64,000 nucleotides of DNA, from contig NZ_CP086555.2 of the NCBI RefSeq assembly GCF_020882015.2, positions 843,849-907,848 of the forward strand. Reading direction: 5' to 3'. This DNA is from Candidatus Borrelia undatumii. Its GTDB lineage: Bacteria; Spirochaetota; Spirochaetia; Borreliales; Borreliaceae. Shown in pieces: positions 45,281 to 55,732 of the stretch. The translations under genes and the position numbers were made by a program. Below the pieces are notes generated by a model, which saw only the letters and a program-made list of their open reading frames with translations, searched no databases and had not been told where the DNA came from. Numbering within the stretch: the first letter of the stretch is position 1; each line of letters begins with the position of its first letter.

Positions 45281-47731
45281 ATGCATATTGATAAGGAAGA
45301 TTTTAAGGTAAATTTTAATAAAAATTTGAAGTGTTATTATCAGGTTGAAAGTGTTAAAAATTTATCTGGCATCGAACGTTATAATTGTTTTTCAAAAACG
45401 GTGATTGATTACTTTTTAGAAAAGTGGGCTGACACTAAGTTGGATTTTGATAAAAAACGAAAAAAAAAGGTGTGTTACCTTTCTGCTGAGTTTTTGGTAG
45501 GTAGATTTTTAAGTAATACTTTAATTAACATGGGCTATTTTGATGTGGTAGAGTCATTGGCAAGGGAGCTTGGTATTGATTTTAACGACCTTGAGAATAT
45601 AGAAATTGATGCGGGCTTGGGGAATGGTGGTCTTGGGAGACTTGCAGCATGTTTTTTAGAATCTCTATCAACACTTGATTATCCTGCTTTGGGGTATGGA
45701 ATAAAGTATAGGTATGGAATTTTTAAACAGAGTTTTGTTGATGGATATCAGGTTGAGGAACCTGACAAGTGGAGCGAGTATGAGTATCCTTGGGTTATTA
45801 AAAATATAAGTAGAGTTTATGATATTAGTTTTGGAGGCCATATTGAAATTGAGCGTGACTCTGCTGGAAATGAGATTTTTACGCACAAAAATCCGTACAT
45901 TGTAAATGCTATAGCTTATGACGCGCCTATAGTTGGGTATGATTCAAAGACTATAAATACTTTAAGATTATGGGAGGCTTATGCTAAGGATGGATTTGAC
46001 TTGAACTTGTTTAACAATATGCAGTATTTTGATGCATCTAAAAAGGAAATGGAAGTATCAAATATTACCAAAATACTTTATCCAAATGATGAAGACCTTA
46101 CAGGTAAATTTTTAAGGCTTCGTCAACAATACTTTTTTTGTAGTGCTTCAATTCAGGATGTAATACATGATTTTAAGCAGCACTACAGCAGTGATCTTAA
46201 GAGGCTGCCGGAGTATGTAGTTTTTCAGCTTAATGATACTCATCCTGTTGTTGCAATTCCTGAATTAATGAGAATTTTGATTGACAGGGAAAAATTTGAT
46301 TGGAAATTGGCATGGAAGATTACAAGGCAGTGCTTCGCCTATACTAATCATACAATTTTGGCAGAGGCGCTTGAGAAGTGGCCTTTGCGTATGTTTTCAG
46401 AACTTTTGCCTCGAATTTATCAGATAATTCAAGAAATAAATAAAAGATTTTTTGAAGAAATAGAAGCTGAGAACAAAAAGGGCTTTAATTTTGTTTATGA
46501 TGATTATTTAATAATAAATAATGGCGTAATTAATATGGCATGGCTTGCAATTCATTCATGTTTTTCTGTTAATGGAGTTGCCAAATTACACACAGAAATA
46601 TTGACAAAGAACGAACTTAAACACTGGTATGACCTTTATCCTGAAAAATTTAATAATAAAACTAATGGTGTAACGCAGAGAAGATGGCTATTACTTTCAA
46701 ATCCTAGACTTTCAAGGTTTATAAGTTCTAGAATAGGTGATTCTTGGATTAAAAATTTTGACGATATTGAAAAATTTTTAGTTTTTAAGGACAACAAGGA
46801 TGTAATTTCTTCCCTTAGAAATATAAGACATGAAAATAAGGTGGATTTTTCCAATCTTATTTATCGTGAATTGGGAGTTAAAATAGACCCAGGTTCAATT
46901 TTTGATGTTCAAATAAAAAGACTGCATGAGTATAAGAGACAAGTTTTAAATGCTTTGCATATATTGTATCTTTATAATAAGTTAAAAAAAGATAAAAATT
47001 TTTGTGTTTATCCTAGAACCTTTATTTTTGGAGCAAAGGCTGCACCAGGCTATAGGATGGCCAAAAATATTATTAAATTCATCAATGATATATCAAATAA
47101 GGTCAATAATGATCCTGATGTTAATGACAAAATTAAGGTTATTTTTATCCCAAATTATAATGTTTCTTGGGCGGAAAAAATTATTGCAACGTCTGATGTT
47201 TCTGAACAGATTTCTTTGGCAGGAAAAGAAGCTTCAGGGACAAGCAATATGAAGTTTATGATGAATGGAGCTTTGACTATAGGAACTATGGATGGGGCTA
47301 ATGTCGAGATTTATGAGCAGGTAGGGGATGAGCATATGTTTATGTTTGGTTTAAGAAAAGATGAAGTTATAGCATATGATAAAAATCATTCTTACGTGCC
47401 CAGTTCTATTTTAGAGGGTGATCCTGAGCTTTTTGAAATTATTAGCAGTATGGTTGATGGGAAATTTTTTAAGGGGCATTATGAGGTTTATAAGGAGATA
47501 CACGATAGTTTGCTGTATGAGTCTTATGGGGGTTCTCCAGATAGATACTTTGTATTAAAAGATTTCAGAAGTTATGTATGCGCTCAGAGATTAGTTGAGT
47601 CTAAATATAGAGACTCAGATTCTTGGTTCTCTTCATCTTTAGTTAACATAGCTAGGAGCTCCATATTTTCATCCGATAGGACTATTGAGGATTATGTTCA
47701 AGATATATGGAAGTTGGAACGACTCCACTAG
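45281..47731 (+). CDS. glgP: Glycogen/maltodextrin phosphorylase
   Basis: Releases glucose-1-phosphate from alpha-1,4-glucans. About 816 residues from ATG 45281; TTG 45275 and GTG 45263 are alternatives, since GGAGG lies at 45265-45269. Conserved blocks: CYLSAEFLVGRFLSNTLINMG, DAGLGNGGLGRLAACFLES, YGIKYRYGIFKQ, QLNDTHPVVAIPELMR, TNHTILAEALEKWP, NGVTQRRWL, IKRLHEYKRQVLN, GKAAPGY-type GAKAAPGYRMAK and KEASGTSNMKFMMNGA, whose MK lysine (~residue 657) holds pyridoxal phosphate. No glycogen synthase or branching enzyme is in view. The product could enter glycolysis through the phosphoglucomutase at 53.9-55.6 kb. Confidence 0.96.
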   Translation: MHIDKEDFKVNFNKNLKCYYQVESVKNLSGIERYNCFSKTVIDYFLEKWADTKLDFDKKRKKKVCYLSAEFLVGRFLSNTLINMGYFDVVESLARELGIDFNDLENIEIDAGLGNGGLGRLAACFLESLSTLDYPALGYGIKYRYGIFKQSFVDGYQVEEPDKWSEYEYPWVIKNISRVYDISFGGHIEIERDSAGNEIFTHKNPYIVNAIAYDAPIVGYDSKTINTLRLWEAYAKDGFDLNLFNNMQYFDASKKEMEVSNITKILYPNDEDLTGKFLRLRQQYFFCSASIQDVIHDFKQHYSSDLKRLPEYVVFQLNDTHPVVAIPELMRILIDREKFDWKLAWKITRQCFAYTNHTILAEALEKWPLRMFSELLPRIYQIIQEINKRFFEEIEAENKKGFNFVYDDYLIINNGVINMAWLAIHSCFSVNGVAKLHTEILTKNELKHWYDLYPEKFNNKTNGVTQRRWLLLSNPRLSRFISSRIGDSWIKNFDDIEKFLVFKDNKDVISSLRNIRHENKVDFSNLIYRELGVKIDPGSIFDVQIKRLHEYKRQVLNALHILYLYNKLKKDKNFCVYPRTFIFGAKAAPGYRMAKNIIKFINDISNKVNNDPDVNDKIKVIFIPNYNVSWAEKIIATSDVSEQISLAGKEASGTSNMKFMMNGALTIGTMDGANVEIYEQVGDEHMFMFGLRKDEVIAYDKNHSYVPSSILEGDPELFEIISSMVDGKFFKGHYEVYKEIHDSLLYESYGGSPDRYFVLKDFRSYVCAQRLVESKYRDSDSWFSSSLVNIARSSIFSSDRTIEDYVQDIWKLERLH

Positions 47732-48555
47732 CAGTTGTTCTTCTTGCTTTCTTGATACAATAGGGTTGATACAAATTCTTTAACACTTGTTTTTTCAACG
47801 CTAAATTCAAGTTCTACGGTGCTTCTGTCTTGTACTCTAGATTTTATGGGACTTGAGATTATTATTTTTGTTGTGTTCTCTAGAAGTATCGGTATTAATT
47901 TTTTTGATAGAATAGACGATATTGTTGGATTATTAGTTGTTAAATAAGCTTTTAAATGATAATCAACGGCATTTGTGCTATTTACAACAAGAGTTGCGCT
48001 ATTGAATGGAATTAGATTTTTTTTGCTTATGTTATTTGGCAATAATAAAGCAACATCCCTTATCCAGAGGAACATCTCATTCTTTTCAAGCGTATCAATT
48101 TGTGTTGTCAATATATTTTCGTTTTTGTGTGTTATTTCTCTTTGATTTATTAGAATTCCGGTTTTGTCTTTAGTGGGGGTTATATACACGTTTGAGTTTT
48201 TAACCTGCCATTTTGGATTCGTCAGTATGTTACCTTTAGATTTAAAGTTTGAATTATTTTGCATTCCCCAGAAGATATTTTTGGGAAAATTTCCTGTTAT
48301 TACTGATGAAAAGCTTTCCGGATCTTTAGTGTAACTGAAGTATAGATTTCCGACGGAATTAACTCCGATTTTGTATTTAAAGTCTAGGTCGTCATATATA
48401 AATCTGTTCTTGGATAGGTTTACGTATGCGTAAACATCTGAGGATGGATCCAGCAACATGATTGAGGATACCTTGTTTCTGGGTGAGTAATAAGTTAATG
48501 TTGAACATCCTAGAAAAAAAAAGATTATGAAGATCTGAGTAATTAATTTATGCAT
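47728..48555 (-). CDS. Predicted lipoprotein of unknown function
   Basis: 275 residues. The N-terminus is a signal peptide with lipobox ([12 protein letters not shown]), predicting lipidation at Cys17. The rest is mostly beta-rich with no family I recognise; segments include [17 protein letters not shown] and [24 protein letters not shown]. It overlaps the ileS 3' end by 13 bases and meets glgP tail-to-tail with a four-base overlap. By position it corresponds to BB0832. Confidence 0.72.
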   Translation of the reverse strand: MHKLITQIFIIFFFLGCSTLTYYSPRNKVSSIMLLDPSSDVYAYVNLSKNRFIYDDLDFKYKIGVNSVGNLYFSYTKDPESFSSVITGNFPKNIFWGMQNNSNFKSKGNILTNPKWQVKNSNVYITPTKDKTGILINQREITHKNENILTTQIDTLEKNEMFLWIRDVALLLPNNISKKNLIPFNSATLVVNSTNAVDYHLKAYLTTNNPTISSILSKKLIPILLENTTKIIISSPIKSRVQDRSTVELEFSVEKTSVKEFVSTLLYQESKKNNC

Positions 48556-51500
48556 TTTTTAATGCCTATCATTATTTCTATGCCATCATCAAGATCTACC
48601 TTCGTTGTTGCTTTTTCTTCGTTTGTCTCTATTTCTAAAGCAAGTGTCTCAGCTTTAATATAGTCTTCAAATTTATCTACTATTTTGGCTAATTTTTCAT
48701 TGCGTCCTGTGTACAATATTATTCGGTCACTAACATTGAATTTATTTTCTTTTCTTAAATTCTGAACTTTTCTTACAAGTTCTCTTGATAAGCCCTCCAG
48801 ATATAACTCTTCTGTTATCAGTGCGTCTAACGCAATTGTGATAGAATCTTCATTTATTACTCTCAGATTGTCCTTTTCTTTTCTCTCCAGTATTATGTCT
48901 TTTATCGTGATATCATACGTATTTTCCTCTATTTTAATTGTGTGCGTATTGCCGTTTATTATTTGTAATATATCCTTATTATCTAGCTTCATTATTTCTA
49001 ATGACATAGATTTCATGTCTTTTGCAAGCTTGCTTCCAAGTTCTTTAAAATTGGCTTTCGCTTTATAAGTAACAAGTTCTTCTTCGTTTGATTTTATTTT
49101 TATTTCTCTTGCATTTATTTCCTCAAGTATTATTTCTTGCATTTCTTTTAGTATTTCTTTCTCTTTTCGATCCCTAGTTACAACATAGATCGTACTGATA
49201 GGTCTTCGTATTTTGATGCCATGCGAGGCTCTAAGTGCTCTTGCAATTGACACAACTTTCCTTGTGAAGTGCATTTTGTCTTCAAGATCTTGTTTTATAA
49301 GTTCTTTAATTTCTCTTGGGTATTCGTTTAGGTGAATGGATTCTTTTTCGTCTTTTTCCTTTAAATTTTGATAAATGTTTTCTGTTAAGAAAGGAATAAA
49401 TGGTGCAAGCATTAGAATCAAGCTTTTCAGTGCATAGTATAGAGTTTCATAAGCATCCCGTTTATCAGTATCATTCTCAGATTTCCAAAATCTTCTCCTT
49501 GATCGTCTTATGTACCAATTATTTAATTGGTCAATAAACTCAAGAAGTTCTTCTATTGCTTTTGTTAAATTATACTTATCTATTTCTTCATTTAGCGTTT
49601 TCTTTAAACTTTCAATTTCGCTAATTATCCATTGATCAAGGGTATTAGTCTTAAATAAATTGATGTTACCATTAACCTCGAACCTGTCGATTGTAGCATA
49701 AGTTGTAAAAAATGAGTAAGCATTCCAAATAGGTATGATAATGTTCTTAAGCACATCTTTAACCCCATCATCACTGTATTTTAAATCGTCTGCTCTTACT
49801 ACGGGACTCATTATTAGGTAAAGTCTTAAAGCATCGGCTCCAAATGTATTTATCACTTCCATTGGATCTGTGTAATTTCTGAGAGATTTTGACATCTTTT
49901 TCCCATCGCCAGATAGCACAAGGCCATTGACTATTACATTTTTAAATGCTGTGTTTTCAAAAAGGGCAGTTCCTAATATAGTTAATGTATAAAACCATCC
50001 TCTTGTTTGATCTAGCCCTTCTGCAACAAAGTCCGCAGGGAAAATTTTACTTAAATTATCTTTGCCCGCACTTGTGAATGGGTAGTGATTACTTGCATAA
50101 GGCATTGCACCAGATTCAAACCAACAGTCTAGAATTTCACTTGTCCTAACATAAGTCCCACCGTGTTCGCTGGGCCAAGTTATTTTATCAATTTTGTCCT
50201 TGTGTAGGTCACTTACCTTCTGCCCTGAATACCTTTCAAGTTCTTCTTTAGAGCCTATACATATCTTGTTTCCTGTCTTTGAACAAACCCAAACTGGTAT
50301 CGGGTTTCCCCAGAATCTATTCCTGCTTATTGCCCAGTCTCTCGCATTTTTCAGCCATTTGCCAAATCTTCCCTTTTTTAAATGAGCAGGCATCCAGTTG
50401 ATCTTTTCATTTGACTCCATGAGTTTTTCCTTTATTGCTTCAATATTTACAAACCATGAATTTATAGGTCTATAAATTAAAGGTGAGTTTGTTCTATAAC
50501 AAAATGGATATCTGTGTACAAAATTTTCTCTTTTAAAGATTAGATTCATTGATTTTAGTTTATCTATTATTTTTTTGTCTGCGTCTTTGACAAACAAGCC
50601 TTCAAAATCTTTTACCTCATTTGTAAATCTGCATTCAGCGTCTATGGGAGTTACTATATCAACTTTTGTGTTGCGTTTAAGCACTTGATAATCTTCTTCT
50701 CCAAAGGGTGCAATATGCACTATCCCTGTCCCGTCATCAGTTGTAACATATTCTGCTGTGTGAATTCTGAAAGCGCCTTTGTTGCGTTGTTTTAAAAAAT
50801 AGTCAAATACTGGCTCATATTCAATGCCAACAATATGTTCTCCTCTAAAGCGTTCCAGTACTGTATATGCTTCTTCACGCTTGTAATAGTGATTCAATCT
50901 TTCTGTTCCAATTATTAGAGTCTCGCCTCTTTCTTTATCAAATATTTTAGAATATTCTATGTTACTACCAACGGAAATTCCAAGGTTCGTGGGCAGTGTC
51001 CAAGGGGTCGTTGTCCATGCAAGTAAGTATTCATTCCTATCTTTTATTTTAAACTTAATAGTGAGTGACGGGTCATTAACATCTTTGTATTCACCAAGAT
51101 TTACCTCGAAGTTTGATAGAGGGGTTGCGAGTTTTGGAGAGTATGGCAATACATAGTAGCTCTCATAAATCAGTCCTTTATCATAAAGAGCCTTAAACAC
51201 CCACCACACAGATTCCATGAAGCTTGTGTCCATTGTTTTATAATTTCTTTCAAAGTCCACCCATCTACCTAATCTTAAAATAGTCTTTTCCCACTCCTTT
51301 GTATATTTAAGAACCGTATTTCTGCATTCTGCGTTAAATCTTTCGATTCCATATTGTTCTATTTCATGTCTTCCAGAGATTCCTAAAGATTTCTCCACTT
51401 CATACTCTACAGGTAAGCCGTGAGTATCCCATCCAAAATTTCTCTTAACATATTTTCCTTTCATTGTTTTATATCTTGGAATTATGTCCTTGATTGTATT

Positions 51501-51683
51501 TGGAACAAAATGACCGAAGTGGGGAAGCCCTGTTGCGAAAGGAGGGCCATCATAAAATGTGAATTCTTCGCAGCCTTCTCTCTGCTGAACAGATTTCTCA
51601 AAAATTTTATTATCATTCCAAAACTTTAATATCTTCTCTTCTATACTAGGAAAATTCACTTTGCTATCTACATTTTTAAACAT
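48543..51683 (-). CDS. ileS: Isoleucyl-tRNA synthetase
   Basis: Charges tRNA-Ile. 1046 residues. The class I HIGH motif appears as PHFGH in [18 protein letters not shown], and the KMSKS motif as [11 protein letters not shown] near residue 598; the editing domain includes [12 protein letters not shown]. It ends in an anticodon domain with a long C-terminal region. The length and the GKKMSKSL form are typical of the eukaryote-like bacterial IleRS clade known in spirochaetes and linked elsewhere to mupirocin tolerance; resistance here is inference. It begins 16 bases after the Clp ATPase stop. Confidence 0.96.
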   Translation of the reverse strand: MFKNVDSKVNFPSIEEKILKFWNDNKIFEKSVQQREGCEEFTFYDGPPFATGLPHFGHFVPNTIKDIIPRYKTMKGKYVKRNFGWDTHGLPVEYEVEKSLGISGRHEIEQYGIERFNAECRNTVLKYTKEWEKTILRLGRWVDFERNYKTMDTSFMESVWWVFKALYDKGLIYESYYVLPYSPKLATPLSNFEVNLGEYKDVNDPSLTIKFKIKDRNEYLLAWTTTPWTLPTNLGISVGSNIEYSKIFDKERGETLIIGTERLNHYYKREEAYTVLERFRGEHIVGIEYEPVFDYFLKQRNKGAFRIHTAEYVTTDDGTGIVHIAPFGEEDYQVLKRNTKVDIVTPIDAECRFTNEVKDFEGLFVKDADKKIIDKLKSMNLIFKRENFVHRYPFCYRTNSPLIYRPINSWFVNIEAIKEKLMESNEKINWMPAHLKKGRFGKWLKNARDWAISRNRFWGNPIPVWVCSKTGNKICIGSKEELERYSGQKVSDLHKDKIDKITWPSEHGGTYVRTSEILDCWFESGAMPYASNHYPFTSAGKDNLSKIFPADFVAEGLDQTRGWFYTLTILGTALFENTAFKNVIVNGLVLSGDGKKMSKSLRNYTDPMEVINTFGADALRLYLIMSPVVRADDLKYSDDGVKDVLKNIIIPIWNAYSFFTTYATIDRFEVNGNINLFKTNTLDQWIISEIESLKKTLNEEIDKYNLTKAIEELLEFIDQLNNWYIRRSRRRFWKSENDTDKRDAYETLYYALKSLILMLAPFIPFLTENIYQNLKEKDEKESIHLNEYPREIKELIKQDLEDKMHFTRKVVSIARALRASHGIKIRRPISTIYVVTRDRKEKEILKEMQEIILEEINAREIKIKSNEEELVTYKAKANFKELGSKLAKDMKSMSLEIMKLDNKDILQIINGNTHTIKIEENTYDITIKDIILERKEKDNLRVINEDSITIALDALITEELYLEGLSRELVRKVQNLRKENKFNVSDRIILYTGRNEKLAKIVDKFEDYIKAETLALEIETNEEKATTKVDLDDGIEIMIGIKKCIN

Positions 51684-51699
51684 AAAGTTCCCTTTTATT

Positions 51700-53919
51700 T
51701 TATTTTATTTTTATATTGCCCTTCTCTAGATATAGCCTTATTAGATTAATAGTGGGGTTATTAAAGATTTTGCTGATAATCCTTTCTTCTATCTCTTCTT
51801 TTATTGCATTTAAGATACTTCTTACCCCAGAGATCTTATCATAAAAACTTTTAACTATATGATCCTTAAGAGCTTCATCAATTTCTACTGTAATATTTTT
51901 GGAACAAAACTTCGCAACAAGTTCCCTACAGTAGTTATCGCAGATTATTTTTACATCTTCTTCTTGCAAGGCCTTAAATATCACTTTTTTTTGTATTTTA
52001 TCTAATAACGTCGACTTAAATCTTTTTTTAAGTTCATGGCCGATCTCGCTTTTGATATTTATACTACCATCTGCCCTACTAAACCCAATGCTCCCCTTCC
52101 CAAGGAGTATTTTAGAGCCAATAGATGTAATAAGAACTATGATAGCATTTCTGAAAGATATTTTGTTCTCTTGGCTGTCAACAAGCTCACCATTCTCAAT
52201 TATCTGTTCGATTATATTGAGAACTGAATTATGAGCATTTTCGATATTTTCAAAGATGATGAAGGATCTGGGGTTGTGTTTTAATCTATTTGTTATCAGA
52301 CCCCCATCAGTGTATCCTACATATCCAGGGTTTGTTCCTATCAATTTTGAAATAGAATTTTCTTCTCTATATTCTGACATGTCTGCCCTTAATATCGAAT
52401 TTTTATCTTCCATAATAATGGAAGATACTTCGTTTGCCAACATTGTCTTCCCGCATCCGCTTGAACCTATAAGCAACATTGACGTTAAAGGTTTACCACT
52501 TTCGTTAATTTCAAGCTTTGTTTTAACTATTTCTTTAAACATTTCACTTATAGCACATTCTTGTCCAATTATTTTTTCTTTGACTAATATTTCTGCCTCT
52601 TTAAGCTTATCAATTTCTTCTCTAATGTTAGACTTTGTTTTAATGTCTAACAGTTCATCGGTTACATTTTTAATGTCTTCAGAATTGATTATCCCAGATA
52701 TTGTCTCTTGCTTTTTACGAGCACCAGCAATATCAATCAGATCGATTGCTTTGTCAGGGAATCTTTTGTTAATTATATATTTTGACGATAATGTGACGAC
52801 ATTCTGGATGGCTTCTTTCCTGTAAGTGACACCGTGGTAGTCTTCAAAATTTTTTATTACGTTATTTAGAATATTCAGAGTTTCTTCTTCATTGGGTTCT
52901 TTTATTGATATTGTTTGAAATCTGCGTACAAATGCTTTGTCTTTGGAGATGTGTCTCCTATATTCATCATGGGTCGTAGCTCCTATAATTTGTATTTCGG
53001 AGCGAGATAGGGCAGGCTTCAAAATATTTGATGCGTCAAGAGCGCCTTCGGAATTTCCAGCTCCCATTAGCGTATGTATTTCGTCAATAAACACTATTGT
53101 ATCTTTATTGTTTTTAATGGATTTGATTATATTATTTAGTCTCTCTTCGAATTCTCCTCTATATTTTGTCCCCGACACCAAGTCAGAGGTATCAACCTTT
53201 AGTATCGTCTTGTTTTGTAGTTTACTTTTTATTTCCTTATTTGCAATTTTGATTGCAAGCCCTTCAACTATTGCCGTCTTTCCAACACCAGGTTCTCCTA
53301 GCAAGATTGTGCTATTTTTATTCCGCCTTTCAAGTATGTTGATTAGCGCCTGAATTTCTTTCTCACGACCAATTAATGGTTCAAGCTTATTTTCCTTTGC
53401 AAGCGTTGTCAAATTTTTAACATATTTTCCAATTTCAAAGTGGTCACTCTCAAGTCTTATTTCGTCTTCAAACTCTTTATATGTTTCAATCAATCTTATT
53501 TTATCTGTGTTTGTTATTATACTCTCTTCATGAAAGCCGAAACTCAATCTATTGAGTTTATACTTTTTTAGTAGTTTTTTTGTCTTCAGTATTAAATAAA
53601 AAATCTCCTTTATTCCCATTGAAGTTTTGGGTTTAAATTCCTTTTTCCCTTTTTCAATAAGGACGAAAACCTCCTTACTTATTTTCGGAATTATAATCTC
53701 ATTGGGATTTGCCAGAATTTTTTCCAGCTTTTCTATTTCATATAACGCATCTTGTTTAATATTTTTCAGGGTCTTAGCGTCTATGTTCTCTAGTTCAGAT
53801 CTTTTAGGACGAATGAGTATAGACATTAACAGATGCCAAATCGAAACTTCCCTATTGTTGTTTTTTCTAGCAACTTCTTTAGCGGATACTTCAACTAAAT
53901 TTACTAGGTTCTCTGCTAT
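51700..53919 (-). CDS. clpC: ClpC/ClpA-type AAA+ unfoldase with non-canonical start and degenerate second ATPase
   Basis: A Clp unfoldase partner for ClpP. The first ATG (53826) falls inside the N domain: the frame continues upstream encoding [19 protein letters not shown] and EVSIWHLL, the usual Clp_N repeat, before a stop at 53932. No ATG, GTG or TTG exists there, so AUA (53919) or AUU (53925) is implied; I use 53919, giving 739 residues. D1 is intact ([35 protein letters not shown]). The ClpC/ClpB middle coiled coil is minimal. D2 keeps GSSGCGKT near residue 483, but its Walker B reads IIFENIEN (E557-N558 for DE) and the Arg-finger position is Lys. GSIGF may be the ClpP loop. Confidence 0.85.
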   Translation of the reverse strand: MAENLVNLVEVSAKEVARKNNNREVSIWHLLMSILIRPKRSELENIDAKTLKNIKQDALYEIEKLEKILANPNEIIIPKISKEVFVLIEKGKKEFKPKTSMGIKEIFYLILKTKKLLKKYKLNRLSFGFHEESIITNTDKIRLIETYKEFEDEIRLESDHFEIGKYVKNLTTLAKENKLEPLIGREKEIQALINILERRNKNSTILLGEPGVGKTAIVEGLAIKIANKEIKSKLQNKTILKVDTSDLVSGTKYRGEFEERLNNIIKSIKNNKDTIVFIDEIHTLMGAGNSEGALDASNILKPALSRSEIQIIGATTHDEYRRHISKDKAFVRRFQTISIKEPNEEETLNILNNVIKNFEDYHGVTYRKEAIQNVVTLSSKYIINKRFPDKAIDLIDIAGARKKQETISGIINSEDIKNVTDELLDIKTKSNIREEIDKLKEAEILVKEKIIGQECAISEMFKEIVKTKLEINESGKPLTSMLLIGSSGCGKTMLANEVSSIIMEDKNSILRADMSEYREENSISKLIGTNPGYVGYTDGGLITNRLKHNPRSFIIFENIENAHNSVLNIIEQIIENGELVDSQENKISFRNAIIVLITSIGSKILLGKGSIGFSRADGSINIKSEIGHELKKRFKSTLLDKIQKKVIFKALQEEDVKIICDNYCRELVAKFCSKNITVEIDEALKDHIVKSFYDKISGVRSILNAIKEEIEERIISKIFNNPTINLIRLYLEKGNIKIK

Positions 53920-53920
53920 G

Positions 53921-55630
53921 TTAATACTCTTCTATCTCCATATTTATGCTGCTAATTATACCAGAAATATTGCCTTTTTGTTTGTATCTTGAGTGTATAG
54001 ATATGTAAAATTTAATTTTTGGTTCTGTCCCAGAAGGCCTAACAGTTATTGCTATTTCATTTTCTAATAAGAACCTTATTGCATTTGTGGGATGTTTGTA
54101 ATCTGAAATTTCATTGATATTTCCTTTAGTATCTTTCTCTTTCAGTGTTTTATAATCTAGTTTTTTAATCACCTTAATGCCTGCAAATATTTTTTGTTCT
54201 TCATTTCTAAGCCTTGCCATCAATTTCTCTCTCAAACAAGCTCCTTCCGCTCCTTTAAGTGTTTTAGTGATTGTAACCTCTTCATAATATCCAAATTCTT
54301 CGTACATTTCCTGAAGATAACCTTCTATTGTGATTTTCTTTTCTTTGAGGGTAAGCATTAGATCACAAAATCCCTTGATGGCTGAAAAGGCGTCTTTGTC
54401 TCTGGCTCCATTTCCGATTAGATATCCATGACTTTCTTCACAGCCAAAAATAAATTTTTTGTTTGGTTCTTTGATTGTCATTTCGTTGACCAAGTTCCCT
54501 ATCCATTTAAATCCTGTATATGTTCTAAATAATGTTGAATTGTATTTTTGCACTATTTTATCCAGCATTGGAGTTGTAACAAAAGATGCTATTGTAAATG
54601 TGTATTGAGGGTTACTTTCTTTAGACAATAAGTAATTCATTAGAATGCATGCGATTTGATTACCGTCTAAAATTTTCCATTCTGAGCCTTCTTTAAAGGC
54701 AATGCCGATTCTATCGGCATCTGGATCGGTTGCAAATGCAACATCGCATTTCTCTGCCTTTGCGAATTCTATCACTTTGGACATAGCAGCTTGTTCTTCG
54801 GGGTTGGGATATTTTACTGTAGGAAATTCCGGATCAGTGATTGTTTGGCTTGGTTCAGACAATAGTTCTACTTTGCTACCTTTAAATAATTCTTCTATTA
54901 TTGTTCCTCCTACTCCGTGCAAAGGAGTGTATGCTATTCTTAATTTCGTTTTCTTGCTTTTTTCATTGAAGTCAGGAAATTCTTCATTTATTTTTTCTAT
55001 GTACAGAGCATCAATCTCATTTTCAAGTTCTTTTATTAATTGCTTGTTTGTCCACTCTTCCCTTGTAATCAGAGGCTCAATAGTTGATATCTTTTGAATT
55101 TCGGATATTATAGATGAGTCATGAGGAGGTATTATCTGAGCACCCCCTTTCCAATAAACTTTATATCCATTGTACTCTTTTGAATTATGACTTGCCGTTA
55201 TCATTATTCCAGCATCACATCCTAATTCTCTAACTGTATAGGACAGTTGAGGTGTTGATCTTTGCTGTTTATATATATAGACTTTAAAACCGTTTGATGC
55301 AAAAGCTTCAGCAGTTTCGTATGCAAACTCTCTTGAAAAATATCTTGAATCATAGCTTATTGCAACTTTGGGGCTTGCAGTTATTTTAAGAATATAGTTA
55401 GCAATTCCTTGGCTTGCCTTTCTGATATTGTAGGTATTCATATAACAAGTACCGGCTCCAACAACTCCTCTCATGCCAGCGGTGCCAAATTCTAGGTCTT
55501 TATAAAATCTATTGAGTAATTCGCTTTCATTGTTTTCATTGAGCAACTTAACTGCTTCATCTCTAAAATATTCGTTGCTCTCAAGAAAGATGTACTCCTC
55601 TACCTTTCTTAAGAGTTTATTTTTTTCCAT
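53921..55630 (-). CDS. pgm: Phosphoglucomutase/phosphomannomutase
   Basis: Interconverts hexose 1- and 6-phosphates. 569 residues, the length of the PMM/PGM type with a long N-terminus. Motifs: GTAGMRGVVGAGTCYMN, the phosphoserine loop MITASHNSKEYNGYKVYW, the metal loop FATDPDADRIGIA, sugar-binding FGCEESHGYLIG and the phosphate-binding VRPSGTEPKIKFY. It would handle the glucose-1-phosphate made by glgP in the same window. The stop lies one base before the proposed clpC start. Confidence 0.93.
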   Translation of the reverse strand: MEKNKLLRKVEEYIFLESNEYFRDEAVKLLNENNESELLNRFYKDLEFGTAGMRGVVGAGTCYMNTYNIRKASQGIANYILKITASPKVAISYDSRYFSREFAYETAEAFASNGFKVYIYKQQRSTPQLSYTVRELGCDAGIMITASHNSKEYNGYKVYWKGGAQIIPPHDSSIISEIQKISTIEPLITREEWTNKQLIKELENEIDALYIEKINEEFPDFNEKSKKTKLRIAYTPLHGVGGTIIEELFKGSKVELLSEPSQTITDPEFPTVKYPNPEEQAAMSKVIEFAKAEKCDVAFATDPDADRIGIAFKEGSEWKILDGNQIACILMNYLLSKESNPQYTFTIASFVTTPMLDKIVQKYNSTLFRTYTGFKWIGNLVNEMTIKEPNKKFIFGCEESHGYLIGNGARDKDAFSAIKGFCDLMLTLKEKKITIEGYLQEMYEEFGYYEEVTITKTLKGAEGACLREKLMARLRNEEQKIFAGIKVIKKLDYKTLKEKDTKGNINEISDYKHPTNAIRFLLENEIAITVRPSGTEPKIKFYISIHSRYKQKGNISGIISSINMEIEEY

Positions 55631-55681
55631 ACCATTTCCTTTCTTTTATATCAGAGAATTTCATATAAAATTATACATAAG

Positions 55682-55706
55682 TATTTTACAGTTTAAATGT
55701 AAAATA
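55682..55706. promoter_or_regulatory. Perfect palindrome between pgm and uvrB
   Basis: TATTTTACA (55682-55690) and TGTAAAATA (55698-55706) form perfect 9-base arms around gtttaaa in the 102-base divergent gap between pgm and uvrB. It may be an operator or a shared promoter element; no poly-T follows in the right place for a terminator. Confidence 0.5.
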
Positions 55707-55732
55707 ATCTGTTAGTTTTTTTTGAGGTTTTA

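Noticed and set aside
52256..52825. A 189-codon plus-strand open frame antisense to clpC
   Set aside because: It mirrors the clpC codons, has no ribosome site and no recognisable domain; the minus strand encodes clear AAA+ motifs here.
53627..53992. A 121-codon plus-strand frame across the clpC-pgm junction
   Set aside because: It is antisense to the Clp N domain and the pgm end and shows no conserved features.
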